Shown: positions 8,574-17,588 of the stretch, one piece after another
Numbering within the stretch: the first letter of the stretch is position 1
Layout of the letters: every line of letters begins with the position of its first letter
From: CAYFWF01 sp964346815
GTDB taxonomy: Bacteria > Acidobacteriota > Aminicenantia > Aminicenantales > Aminicenantaceae
NCBI GenBank assembly: GCA_964346815.1
Contig: CAYFWF010000003.1
Location: forward strand, 1-64,000
Direction of reading: 5' to 3'
DNA length: 64,000 bases
Translations under genes and position numbers: made by a program
Notes under the pieces: model-generated
What the model saw: the letters and a program-made list of their open reading frames with translations, nothing else
Told to the model about the DNA's origin: nothing
Databases searched by the model: none

Positions 8574-9571
8574 CTAGGTTTCCTCCTTTCTCACTTTTTT
8601 GGGATCTTTATCCCGTCTCAATCCCAGAAAACGAGGGTGCCGCAGCTTATTATCCTCAGTCCATTCAGTGAATCCGATCTGTGCTACCAGCCGAGGTTTT
8701 ACCCAGTGCACTTTTTTCCCTATCCCTTCGCCGTGATGGAAAGGATTTTCGTCGGACTCCAGTTTGTCGAGTCTTTTTCTCAAGTCTTTTAAGGTCCGGT
8801 CGTCGAATCCGGTTCCCACTTTTCCCGCATACTGCAGTTTATTTTTTTGGTAATAACCGAGAAGAAGGGCACCCAGTCCTTTCCGAGAGCCCTGAGGCTC
8901 AGTGAAACCTCCCACTACCAGTTCCTGTTCGTGTATGCATTTGAATTTCAGCCATTTGGATGATCGGGAATGGACATAAGGAGATAGGCTGTTTTTAGCG
9001 ATGATTCCTTCCCAGCCTTTGGCACATGCTTGTTTCAATTATTCCAGTCCTTTCTCATTCCGGTGAGGAAGGAACCGCAGAGGACTTCTGTAGTCGATGA
9101 TCCTTTTTACTATCTTTTTCCGTTCTTTCAAGGGAAGTCTGGAAAGATCGTATTCACCGGCATAAGGTGTGTCGAATATGTAATAATAGATTTTTCCACT
9201 GCCCCGGGCTTCCTCCGCGCTTTTGACATGCATACGGTTCTGTAGCTTGGCAAAACTGGTTTGGCTGCCTTCAAAGGCTACGATCTCGCCGTCGACGATC
9301 CCGTTGGAAAGTGCCCGTTTTTTCAGGGCTTCGACGATTTCCGGATAGCTGACCCCAATATCTTTGTTGTTGCGTGACTTAAGGGTGACCTTATCCGGGG
9401 AGATGAAACCCAGGCAGCGTTCGCCGTCCAGTTTCCGCTCGTAAATCCAGTCGGGATCGGAGAAATGGTCGTGGGTTAGCTTGGCCAGCATGGGTGAAAT
9501 CCAGTCAGGCTGCTTTTTTTCTCGAGCTTTTTCTTTTCCTTCTCGGAAATACTGTCGAGCCAATCGCTCAT
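8574..9571 (-). pseudogene. LigD-type ATP-dependent DNA ligase, broken by a frameshift and an in-frame TAA
   Basis: The ligase part of the NHEJ module in two pieces. ATG at 9571 after AGGAGGGG opens a frame starting MSDWLDSISEKEKKKLEKK, which fits the family N-terminus; that frame is lost in an A7 run on the coding strand (9514-9520). The next frame continues QPDWISPMLAKL with the nucleotidyl motif YERKLDGER. An in-frame TAA at 9039-9041 then stops translation, yet the same frame resumes as KQACAKGWEGIIAKN (motif IV) through KWLKFKC (motif V) and the OB-fold domain. Adding one A and replacing the stop would restore a normal ligase of about 330 aa. As it stands no single product holds all catalytic motifs, so the gene is most likely dead. 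Confidence 0.85.
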
Positions 9572-9600
9572 TCCTGCCCCTCCTTACGAAAAAATTTATG

Positions 9601-10302
9601 TTATCTCTCCTTTACGATTTTCATGTTGTCATACCCCGGTGTGATGGTCAGGCCGTTTTGTTTGGCAATCTCTTTTATTTTTTTCCGTGCCTGGCCGGCA
9701 TCCTTGTAAAACCAGGATCCGAAGTGAGTGAGGACTATGTGGTCGCAGAACTCCTTGAACAGGTGAACCAAATCCGGAATTCCGGCGTGCCCGTAAATTT
9801 TCCCGGTTTTGTTATCTCTTCTGACCAGGCCTCCTTTACGCAGGTAGCTGCCCTCCGTGATGACCAGGTCGAGCCCTTCGAAAAGATGGTGGTAATCTTT
9901 GTTGATCCAGATCATGTCGCCAGTGTAGAGGATCTTAAAGGGATCTTTTGCGATGAGATAGGCCTGTGAATTGACCTTGATACTGTGGTGCGTGGGGATG
10001 GGATGAACGGCATAACCGGCGATGGTTTTTTTCTTATCGAGAATTTCGACTTTGACATCCTCGCTTTTCTCTGGAGCGAAGATGGGCACTTCCGAAGAGA
10101 GTCCATCCTTGCTGTTGCGGACGAAAAAAGCGTGGTCCGGATGCAGATGGGTGATGAGGATCGCCTTCGGGCGGTGATCGAGATATTCACGCTCTCCGAT
10201 ATCGAGCAAAAGGGTCCCATCGATCAAAACTCCTGAATGGCGGGAATGATAGGGAGCCGAACGGTCAACTTCTCCTCGGGTTCCAAGGATTGTAGTACGC
10301 AT
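9601..10302 (-). CDS. Metallo-beta-lactamase-fold hydrolase
   Basis: A 233-aa MBL-fold protein with the metal motif THLHPDHAFF near residue 52, a second His in PTHHSIKV, an Asp in ILYTGDMIWI and a final His in IVLTHFGSW. The arrangement resembles RNase Z/PhnP-like and other small cytosolic MBL hydrolases, but I cannot assign a substrate. It lies immediately upstream of the LigD-type genes, 30 bp away on the same strand, which hints at a nucleic-acid role (inference). No ribosome binding site is evident; TATAAT lies directly before the ATG. Confidence 0.8.
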   Translation of the reverse strand: MRTTILGTRGEVDRSAPYHSRHSGVLIDGTLLLDIGEREYLDHRPKAILITHLHPDHAFFVRNSKDGLSSEVPIFAPEKSEDVKVEILDKKKTIAGYAVHPIPTHHSIKVNSQAYLIAKDPFKILYTGDMIWINKDYHHLFEGLDLVITEGSYLRKGGLVRRDNKTGKIYGHAGIPDLVHLFKEFCDHIVLTHFGSWFYKDAGQARKKIKEIAKQNGLTITPGYDNMKIVKER

Positions 10303-10393
10303 AATTATAGTAAAAAGACAAACAAATACTGTCGGGGCTGGGGCCGTCTAATCCAGAATGACTGATTTCATGGATTCAGAACTGCAACTCCGG

Positions 10394-10624
10394 TTATTTT
10401 CTCTGACTCTGCAGCAGAAAAAAGACGATTCCCGCTGTCAGGACGGAGAGGGCCAGTCCTCCTGCCGCCCACCAGGGATTCTCTTTCACCAAATCTTTGG
10501 GATTTTCTACCAGGGTTTCTTTGAGATAGTCATACTTTTCCGAGATCATTTTCTGCATTTCCTCTTTTTTTTCTTTTGCCGCTGCGTTGAGCAGCTCCAT
10601 GGCTGCGATGATTTTCGGATCCAT
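10394..10624 (-). CDS. Small membrane-anchored helical protein
   Basis: A 76-aa protein of no family I can name with certainty. Residues 1-45 form a charged amphipathic helix, followed by a short break (NPWW) and one C-terminal transmembrane helix (about 50-70) ending in a basic tail. This layout resembles DUF883/ElaB-type tail-anchored proteins. AAAGGAG lies 8 bases before the ATG. It is downstream of a YtxH gene on the same strand and may share that gene's sigma-54-type promoter. A palindrome (TGTCTC-N7-GAGACA, 10710-10728) sits between the two genes. Confidence 0.6.
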   Translation of the reverse strand: MDPKIIAAMELLNAAAKEKKEEMQKMISEKYDYLKETLVENPKDLVKENPWWAAGGLALSVLTAGIVFFLLQSQRK

Positions 10625-10709
10625 GGTATCACTCCTTTCTTAAAAAATATTCCGGCAGAAAGAGTTCTCTCTTCGGGATTCCATTCTAAGACATTCCTGT
10701 ACCGAGTGC

Positions 10710-10728
10710 TGTCTCGTTTAGTGAGACA
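10710..10728. repeat. Inverted repeat TGTCTC-N7-GAGACA
   Basis: Perfect 6-bp arms with a 7-bp spacer in the 130-bp gap between the YtxH gene and the small helical gene. It could be an operator or a weak RNA hairpin. No U-tract follows, so an intrinsic terminator is unlikely. Confidence 0.35.
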
Positions 10729-10754
10729 ATATCCTGTCACACAGCACAAAATGT

Positions 10755-11075
10755 TTATTCTTCGCTTTTAGCCGGAGCCGCCAGGACTGTTTTGATCCGG
10801 CTGTATCCGCTTTTGAGCTCCTGTTTGATCTGAGCGGCTTCCTCGGATGTGATGACTTTCGCGTCTTCATATCCCTTCACTACAGAGCTGACCACATTGT
10901 CATAGGTTTCTTTGGTGATGTCCTTGATCTGAGACAGATTCTCCAGAACATTGTCCTTCATCTCGAAATAGTATGTCCTCATGGACTCTCTTGTACTTCT
11001 GCCCGATTTAGGGGCAAAGAGGATGCCGATAATGGCTCCTGTGATGGCTCCTAAGAGAAAATCTTTCTCACTCAT
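10755..11075 (-). CDS. YtxH-domain stress protein (copy 1)
   Basis: A 106-aa protein with one N-terminal transmembrane segment (FLLGAITGAIIGILFAPKSG) followed by the YtxH hallmark APKSGR and a long helical tail, probably attached to the inner membrane. YtxH proteins are linked to general stress responses; the biochemical role is unknown. I used the ATG at 11075 because GGAGG lies 8 bases before it. The gene has a close paralogue at 29556-29876 sharing ESMR-YYFEMKD and EA-IK-ELKSGY. Both have sigma-54-type promoters differing at only one position (TGGCATGGCATTTGCA and TGGCATGGTATTTGCA). Confidence 0.85.
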   Translation of the reverse strand: MSEKDFLLGAITGAIIGILFAPKSGRSTRESMRTYYFEMKDNVLENLSQIKDITKETYDNVVSSVVKGYEDAKVITSEEAAQIKQELKSGYSRIKTVLAAPAKSEE

Positions 11076-11203
11076 TTCCAAACCTCCGTTTGAATTTCGG
11101 ATCCTCTCGGCTTTTTGTCTTCTTTTTTTCCATCCAGTCTCGTAAAATATTCAGCTTAGCCGATGGTCCGTTTATTACAGATAATCTTCTTTTTTATTAT
11201 CTT

Positions 11204-11219
11204 TGCAAATGCCATGCCA
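11204..11219 (-). promoter_or_regulatory. Sigma-54 (-24/-12) promoter
   Basis: TGGCATGGCATTTGCA with exact GG-to-GC spacing, reading toward the YtxH gene starting at 11075. The leader would be about 120 nt, longer than at the other sites. Confidence 0.7.
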
Positions 11220-11352
11220 AATTAAAACAGTCATCCTTTAAATAGTCTTGTGGCACAGACATTGCTGAGTTAAAATAGAGGAAGAATAGAATGTTGACCT
11301 TGGTGTGACTGAAAAACGCCCTTAGTATACGGTTTACGTTTCAGAAAATATC

Positions 11353-14300
11353 TTGAAAAAAAAACTGCTCAGGATCGGAATAGCTTTTCTTTTTTTAATT
11401 CTTGCTGTCTTCGCTCTGCTCCACATATCACCGGTTCAAAAACAGGTGCGCAATTATGCCATCAACCTGCTTGAAGAGAAATATGGACTGACAATCACTG
11501 TGAAGGATCTGGGCTACAACTTGCTCTCCCTGAGGATTTCTTTAGAGGGCGTGACCATCCAAGGCGGAAAGGAAACCCATCTTCCTCCCTTTCTGAAGGC
11601 AGACAAGGTCCAGGCCAAGATTCCTGTATCTTTGCTCACCCGGGGAAAGCTCGAGCTCAGAGAATTTTCTGCATCCAATCTCAGGATCATTGTTTTTAAA
11701 GACGAGGACAACAGCACCAATATTCCCAGATTTGGCTCCCATTCAGTCGAGGGAAAAAACGATGGCTCGATCCAAAGGCTTTCCGACTTCCGTTTAAACA
11801 GAGCGATACTCTCCAATGCTTCGATTCTTTATGTGGATCGCAGGCATGATCTCTCTTTCGAGTCACCTCTAATCGACGTGTGGTTGGAGTGGACTCAAGA
11901 AAACACACATACCTTCCACATAACAAGCCTTCAGAGAGGACTGTTGAAGTATGGAGACCAGCAAGAACTCTTATCAGGGCTCTCTGCTGAAGGTGAACTC
12001 GGCGGCGATTTTCTCAAGATTCAGGATCTCGAATTCGCTTTATCACAGGCAAGAATCGAACTCTCCGGTATGATCGACAGCCTGCACTCTCCGCGCTTGG
12101 ATCTGATAGTAGATGCAGATGTCGGTATGGAAATTATCCGTTCGCAGCTGCCGGGCTCTCCCGATCTATCGGGAAGTGTGCATATCCAATCCTTGCTGGC
12201 GGGGCCCCTTGCATCGCTGCAGGCAGAGATGAGGATCCAGGGAAAAAATATAAGAGCGGGACAAATCGAGGATGTTGGAATCGAAGCTGCCCTGCAGTGG
12301 AAAGAGCAGCTTCTGTCAGTCGACTCACTCCGGATCGATGCGGCCGGAGGGAATCTCACCGGACAGGGAGAGCTTCATCCCCTCGATTGGGAAAAAGGAA
12401 ATCGGGCCTTCTTGGAATGGCAGGACTTAGACCTGTCAGGTCTTGCCTCTCTGTTCGACCATATTCCCTCTTTTTCCTCCCGGATTTCGGGAAAGATCGA
12501 AGCGGCGTGGGAGGAACCGGATTGGGCTGGGTTCACTGGGAAAGCGGAACTGACTTTTGAAAAAATGGAAGCTTCTCATCCCTGGTATCTTTCTCTGTCT
12601 TCTCTGAGAGGTCATCTGAGTGCGGATATTGCGCTGGAACAGGTTTCGGTGTCTATCCTCGAGATCCTCACCGAAAATGCCGCTCTCACTGGAGAGATCC
12701 TGGTCAGAGGCCGGAACCTGTCCGGCAGATACCGGCTTGAGGTCAAAGACCTCCAGTCCATAGTATCCAGGTATTTTCCTTACCTTATAATGAGAATCGT
12801 TCCCGACCTCGGTGGAAAGATGACCGTTTCAGGCCGTCTCAATGGGACCATCGGGGCGCCCCAGGTGTCTTCGAGATGGGAAGGAGCCGGGATTTCTCTT
12901 TTTGGATTGAGCGGACTGGACCTGATAGGCGAAGCCGAATGGGAGAAACAATCCATAGATATCCGCTTCTTCCGGTTGGCTTCAGGACCGGCCTCGATTC
13001 AGTTCTCTGGAGTTTACCCTCTTGCTTCGAAAGGCGACAAACCCGAGATCGAATTTTCTCTAAAGGAATTGCCCTTGGAATATTTATCCTCCTTTTTGGG
13101 AAGAGAAAAGGAAATCAAGGGCCTAATTGAACTCGAAGGAAGGATACAGGAAATTCAACCGATGCCGCGGCTCAGCGGCCAGGGGAAGATAGGCGGCCTT
13201 CAATACTCCGGATGGAAGTGGGATGAGATCCTGCTGGACTACGCTATCAAGGATAAAGTGCTGAATTTCGAGATTTTCTCAGATTCTCCGTCTCTTTCCC
13301 TGAATGGAAATATCGGGCTTGATTTTCCCAATGAGATCGAGGGATCTGTGGAAATGGAAGGATCTTCCTTATCAGAGTTCCCATCGACTTTGAGTATTGC
13401 CCCCATCACAGGCGTCTCGGGAACGCTTACGTCCAGGCTCGATTTCAAGGGCAGTATCGAAAGCCTGGACCAGATGGAGATTTCAGGATACGCCAAAGTG
13501 AGCTCAGGCTCTCTCATTCTCAACGATCCGCTGCTCGAATTTCAGGATATCGATTTGGAACTCTCCCTGGACAAGAATGTGATTGAAATACGGCCCTCCT
13601 CTTTCCGGTTGAAGGAAGCCCTCCTGGAGCTGGAAGGCCGCACTCCCTTGTCTCTTTTTCGGGAGGGTTTTTCCTTTGAGCGGGACAAATCCGGAGTCTC
13701 TGGACAAATCGACATACGGGTTAAAAGCCTCGATCCCTTTGTATTGCTCTCAGCCCTCCAGGAGGATTCTCCTTCCAATCTCTCAGGTCTTATCGCTGGA
13801 AATATAGATCTAACATTTTCCTCACTCGATTGGAATTCCATAAATGCCAGGGCAAAGATCGAAACTTTCGATCTCAACCTCTGGGGCGTTCCTCTCAAGC
13901 TGGATGAGCCCCAAAATCTTCGCTGGCAGGCGGGCAGACTTTATGTGGAGGATATATATTTTGCAGGAGCGGAAAAATCGCTCCGCCTTCAAGGAGTGCT
14001 GGATTTCAATAGAAATGAATTCCGGTCTTTTTCTCTCGAAGGAGATGTAGACTTAAAGATGTTTCAGTCTTTTGCCGACCGTGCCTCTTTCTCTGGCATT
14101 AGTCAATTCAGGGCCAGAGCAGAAGGGCCTTTCATCAATCCTTCTATCACAGGAACTATGAATCTCCAGGATATCCAGGCCGAACTCTCCGATCCAGATT
14201 TATACATTAGCAATTTATCAGGGAAAATCCATTTTTCAGGAAAGCAGATCGATCTCGCAGGCTTAGAAGGCCGCCTTAACGGCGGGAAAATGACACTGGA

Positions 14301-17300
14301 AGGAACAATCATTCACAAAAAATCCATCATTGAAAAGGCCGGGCTGAATTTCTCGGGCAGTGAGATCAACATGGATTACCCCCCTGGCCTTCGCTCTCTG
14401 CTCAATGCCAAGCTCAAGTTGGAGTCGGACGGAGTGCAGCATACGCTGGGAGGTTCTGTTTCTTTGCTGTCTGCAGAATACAGAGAACCGTTCAACATCG
14501 AGTCTCGACTGTTTCATCTGCTGAGAACCAAAGGAAAAAGGGAATTCCTTCTGGATAGAAATGCATTTTTGAATGACCTGAATTTCAATGTGTCCATCGA
14601 GACAGTCAATCCGGCAGAATTCGACAACAATCTGGCAAAAGCGAGCGCCAGCGCCAACCTGAATCTGACCGGCTCTCCCTATGACCCCGGCCTTTCGGGA
14701 AGAATCGAGTTCAAAGAGGGAGGACAAGTCTACCTTGCAAAGAACACTTATCAGATCGAACAGGCGACCATAGATTTCGTCAATCCCAGGCAAATCCTTC
14801 CCGATATCGGGCTCAGAGCACGGACCAGGGCCAGCGGATATCTCATTCAACTGCTGGTTTTCGGCACCCCGGACGACCTTTCTGCCAGGCTGATCTCCGA
14901 TCCTCCGCTTTCCGAATCGGATATCGTTTCTCTTCTCTTGACCGGGAGAAGGCTGGAATATGTTTCCTCTTCGCTGTTGGATGTGGTCAGTTATCAAGCC
15001 TTGGACTACCTGGAAAATGCAGTGTTGGGGCAGGTGGAAAAAATCGCAGAGAAAACGCTCGGGCTGGACAGCGTTCGGATAGATACCAGTCTGATCGCCC
15101 CGCAAGAGAATCCAGAGGCCCGCATCACCGTAGGCCAGCAAATCACTTCCGACCTGGAATTGATATTTTCTCAGGGTCTCAGGGAGACCGATGAACGGAC
15201 GATCATTTTGGATTATAATCCGGTTAAGAATCTGAACCTGAGGGGGATAAAACAGGATAACAATGCCTATCAATTCAGCACCACCCACGAACTTCGCTTC
15301 GGACTGAAGAAGGAAGAGCTGGTCGGGCCGGCCTACTCCATCGAGCAAAAAGGCCCCCTTATTAGAGAGGTCGAATTCCAGGGACAGACAGGCCTACCCG
15401 AAAAAAACATCATCAGAAGGCTCAGACTCAAACCAGGGAGGCGGTTCGACTTCTTTGTTTTTCAAAGAGATGTGGAACGCATCAAAAAACTTTATCTCGA
15501 AAACAATTATCTGGAATACAAGCTCGACTATCAAAAAAAAGAATCAGAGGGAAAGGTTACCCTGATTCTCCGCATATTGTCCGGTCCAAAAGTTTTTCTG
15601 CGTGTGGGGGGAGCAGAGATTTCATCAGGCACTCTTTCTGAGGCAGAGAGGCTCTGGATGGATGGTTCCTTCCAGAAGAAAAAAGTAGAGGATGTCCGGA
15701 GGTTTCTAAGGAAAAAGGTTTTCAGGAAAGGCTACTATCAAGCGAAAATTGAGGTCCAAGAAGAGCTGATTTCTCCTGAACTGAAAGTGATCCATATCCG
15801 CATTTCTCCAGGTGCCAAATACAGCCGTATTGCCTATCGTTTCGAAGGGCGTCATGGTGTTTCGGAACAGAGTCTCATCTCTATCCTGAAGAAGCTTGAC
15901 TCGGTGTTTTCCCTATTCGATGATCCTGGGAATTTGATCAGTGAGCTTGAGGCAGCTTACAGGCGGAATGGTTATCTTAGGGCTAAAGTGGAGAATCTCC
16001 GGATCGATTTCCGCCCAGATGAAAAAGCTGTGGATGTCACTTTCTCCATCCAGGAAGGTCCCATGTTTGTGATCGATCGAATTGAGTTCCACGGGCGGTC
16101 GAGCATGGATCGAGATCCCCTATTGAAGGCAGCAGGAATTTCAGAAGGTGAGACTTTCACATCTGAAGTATTGTATCGATCTCAATCGAATCTGGAGAAT
16201 TTGTACTCTGACAAGGGCTTTTTAGATGCCCGCATCCAAAGCCGCATCGAGATCGATCCCGGAGAAGGAAAAGCTAATTTGATCTTCGATATCCAGGAAA
16301 ACCAGAGGGCCATCATCCAGGAGATCGACATCATCGGCAATAAAATCACCCAGCCTGACATTATAAGGCGGGAATTGAATTTCGAGGGAGGCCAGGCTGT
16401 CGATTACAGAAAGTTCAGTGCAGCGCAAAAAAAACTCTACGGTTTGGGCATATTCAATTCGATCAGCATTGATTCTTTCCAGATTACCGAAAAACAAAGC
16501 CAAAAAGAAAGTTCCGACAACGAGAAGCCCTACAAGGTAGAAGTTATGGTGGAGGAAATGAAGCCCTATTATCTGAGATACGGCGCTCAATATGATACCG
16601 AAACCGGAGCCGGAGGCGAAGTGGAGCTGGTTCGCAGGAATTTCCTTGGCAAAGCCATGGACGTAGGGGGAGACATCCAGGCAAACCTGCGAAAACAAGC
16701 AGCAAGGATCTTTTTCCGGAGTCCTTATTTCTTGGGAAAAAGGATGGATACCAGCCTGTTCGCCTTTGCCACGCGAAAAGAAGAACCGGATTTCACCACC
16801 AGCCGGATGGGAACTACCCTCCAGCAGCAACTGACCATCCGCAGCGAATTTATTATATCCTACAATTACACCTTCGAGCATCTGCGGAATCTTGCCGAAG
16901 ATACCCCTATTCCGGATGAACGGTACAATATCGGCCGGCTCTCTCTTTCCGTCAGCCGCGACAGGCGGAAAAATATATTCGACAGCCTCAGCGGAAGCTT
17001 CCTCTCACTGACTGGAGAATACGCCGAGAAATTTCTTGCATCCGATGTCCGATACCTCCGTTTTTTCGGACAGTTTTTCATGTACCGGCCTTTGGGCCGA
17101 TCTCTCACTTATGCTTCGGCAGTGAGGGTAGGATTGGGACAGGGATTGGGCCAGGATTTGGTACCCTCCGAGCGCTTTTTTGCCGGCGGCAGCAGCTCCC
17201 TCCGGGGCTTCGGATACCATGAGGTTGGTCCGAAAAATCCTGTAACCGGAAATCCTCAAGGAGGCAATGCCGTATTTGTTTTGAGTCAGGAACTCCGGTT

Positions 17301-17523
17301 TCCGGTTTATCGGATATTAGGCGGAGCCGTTTTTCTGGATGTCGGTAATGTGTATCCCTCGATTTCCGACTTCGATCCTCTGGATATCCGGAAGACAGCC
17401 GGATTGGGACTGCGCCTGAATCTGGGATTTATGCTGGCACGCCTGGATTTTGCCTTCAAGCTGGACCGCCTTTCTGGAGAGTCACTCTTCAGGCTGCATT
17501 TCAGCCTGGGACAGGCTTTCTAG
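11353..17523 (+). CDS. TamB-BamA/TamA fusion: inner-membrane-anchored AsmA-like protein joined to an Omp85 barrel
   Basis: A single open frame of 2056 codons. Residues 1-25 are a signal-anchor. Residues about 30-1330 are the TamB/AsmA-like repeat region, forming a long periplasmic beta-groove, ending in a DUF490-type C-terminus (DLSARLISDPPLSESDIVSLL, ITVGQQITSDLELIFSQGLRE). Five POTRA-like repeats follow at about 1335-1413, 1414-1493, 1494-1575, 1576-1655 and 1656-1740, each with the strand-helix-helix-strand pattern and a Gly-Tyr/Phe turn (NNYLEYKL, KGYYQAKI, NGYLRAKV, KGFLDARI). Residues about 1741-2056 are the Omp85 barrel, with the conserved L6 RGF at 1951-1953 (GGSSSLRGFGY) and a C-terminal Phe. 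Normally TamB and TamA/BamA are separate proteins cooperating in outer-membrane protein or lipid delivery; here one chain would span both membranes. The start is TTG with a poor ribosome binding site. No internal stop, frameshift or ribosome binding site is obvious at the junction. Confidence 0.9.
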   Translation: MKKKLLRIGIAFLFLILAVFALLHISPVQKQVRNYAINLLEEKYGLTITVKDLGYNLLSLRISLEGVTIQGGKETHLPPFLKADKVQAKIPVSLLTRGKLELREFSASNLRIIVFKDEDNSTNIPRFGSHSVEGKNDGSIQRLSDFRLNRAILSNASILYVDRRHDLSFESPLIDVWLEWTQENTHTFHITSLQRGLLKYGDQQELLSGLSAEGELGGDFLKIQDLEFALSQARIELSGMIDSLHSPRLDLIVDADVGMEIIRSQLPGSPDLSGSVHIQSLLAGPLASLQAEMRIQGKNIRAGQIEDVGIEAALQWKEQLLSVDSLRIDAAGGNLTGQGELHPLDWEKGNRAFLEWQDLDLSGLASLFDHIPSFSSRISGKIEAAWEEPDWAGFTGKAELTFEKMEASHPWYLSLSSLRGHLSADIALEQVSVSILEILTENAALTGEILVRGRNLSGRYRLEVKDLQSIVSRYFPYLIMRIVPDLGGKMTVSGRLNGTIGAPQVSSRWEGAGISLFGLSGLDLIGEAEWEKQSIDIRFFRLASGPASIQFSGVYPLASKGDKPEIEFSLKELPLEYLSSFLGREKEIKGLIELEGRIQEIQPMPRLSGQGKIGGLQYSGWKWDEILLDYAIKDKVLNFEIFSDSPSLSLNGNIGLDFPNEIEGSVEMEGSSLSEFPSTLSIAPITGVSGTLTSRLDFKGSIESLDQMEISGYAKVSSGSLILNDPLLEFQDIDLELSLDKNVIEIRPSSFRLKEALLELEGRTPLSLFREGFSFERDKSGVSGQIDIRVKSLDPFVLLSALQEDSPSNLSGLIAGNIDLTFSSLDWNSINARAKIETFDLNLWGVPLKLDEPQNLRWQAGRLYVEDIYFAGAEKSLRLQGVLDFNRNEFRSFSLEGDVDLKMFQSFADRASFSGISQFRARAEGPFINPSITGTMNLQDIQAELSDPDLYISNLSGKIHFSGKQIDLAGLEGRLNGGKMTLEGTIIHKKSIIEKAGLNFSGSEINMDYPPGLRSLLNAKLKLESDGVQHTLGGSVSLLSAEYREPFNIESRLFHLLRTKGKREFLLDRNAFLNDLNFNVSIETVNPAEFDNNLAKASASANLNLTGSPYDPGLSGRIEFKEGGQVYLAKNTYQIEQATIDFVNPRQILPDIGLRARTRASGYLIQLLVFGTPDDLSARLISDPPLSESDIVSLLLTGRRLEYVSSSLLDVVSYQALDYLENAVLGQVEKIAEKTLGLDSVRIDTSLIAPQENPEARITVGQQITSDLELIFSQGLRETDERTIILDYNPVKNLNLRGIKQDNNAYQFSTTHELRFGLKKEELVGPAYSIEQKGPLIREVEFQGQTGLPEKNIIRRLRLKPGRRFDFFVFQRDVERIKKLYLENNYLEYKLDYQKKESEGKVTLILRILSGPKVFLRVGGAEISSGTLSEAERLWMDGSFQKKKVEDVRRFLRKKVFRKGYYQAKIEVQEELISPELKVIHIRISPGAKYSRIAYRFEGRHGVSEQSLISILKKLDSVFSLFDDPGNLISELEAAYRRNGYLRAKVENLRIDFRPDEKAVDVTFSIQEGPMFVIDRIEFHGRSSMDRDPLLKAAGISEGETFTSEVLYRSQSNLENLYSDKGFLDARIQSRIEIDPGEGKANLIFDIQENQRAIIQEIDIIGNKITQPDIIRRELNFEGGQAVDYRKFSAAQKKLYGLGIFNSISIDSFQITEKQSQKESSDNEKPYKVEVMVEEMKPYYLRYGAQYDTETGAGGEVELVRRNFLGKAMDVGGDIQANLRKQAARIFFRSPYFLGKRMDTSLFAFATRKEEPDFTTSRMGTTLQQQLTIRSEFIISYNYTFEHLRNLAEDTPIPDERYNIGRLSLSVSRDRRKNIFDSLSGSFLSLTGEYAEKFLASDVRYLRFFGQFFMYRPLGRSLTYASAVRVGLGQGLGQDLVPSERFFAGGSSSLRGFGYHEVGPKNPVTGNPQGGNAVFVLSQELRFPVYRILGGAVFLDVGNVYPSISDFDPLDIRKTAGLGLRLNLGFMLARLDFAFKLDRLSGESLFRLHFSLGQAF

Positions 17524-17588
17524 ACATTTCATATCGAACGTGATAAAGAAAATGGCCGAGGAAGAAAAAATAGTTCAGAGAGGCACAT

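Noticed and set aside
14263..15348. Minus-strand frame of 361 codons inside the TamB region
   Set aside because: Antisense shadow of a conserved coding frame; no start signal and no recognisable protein.
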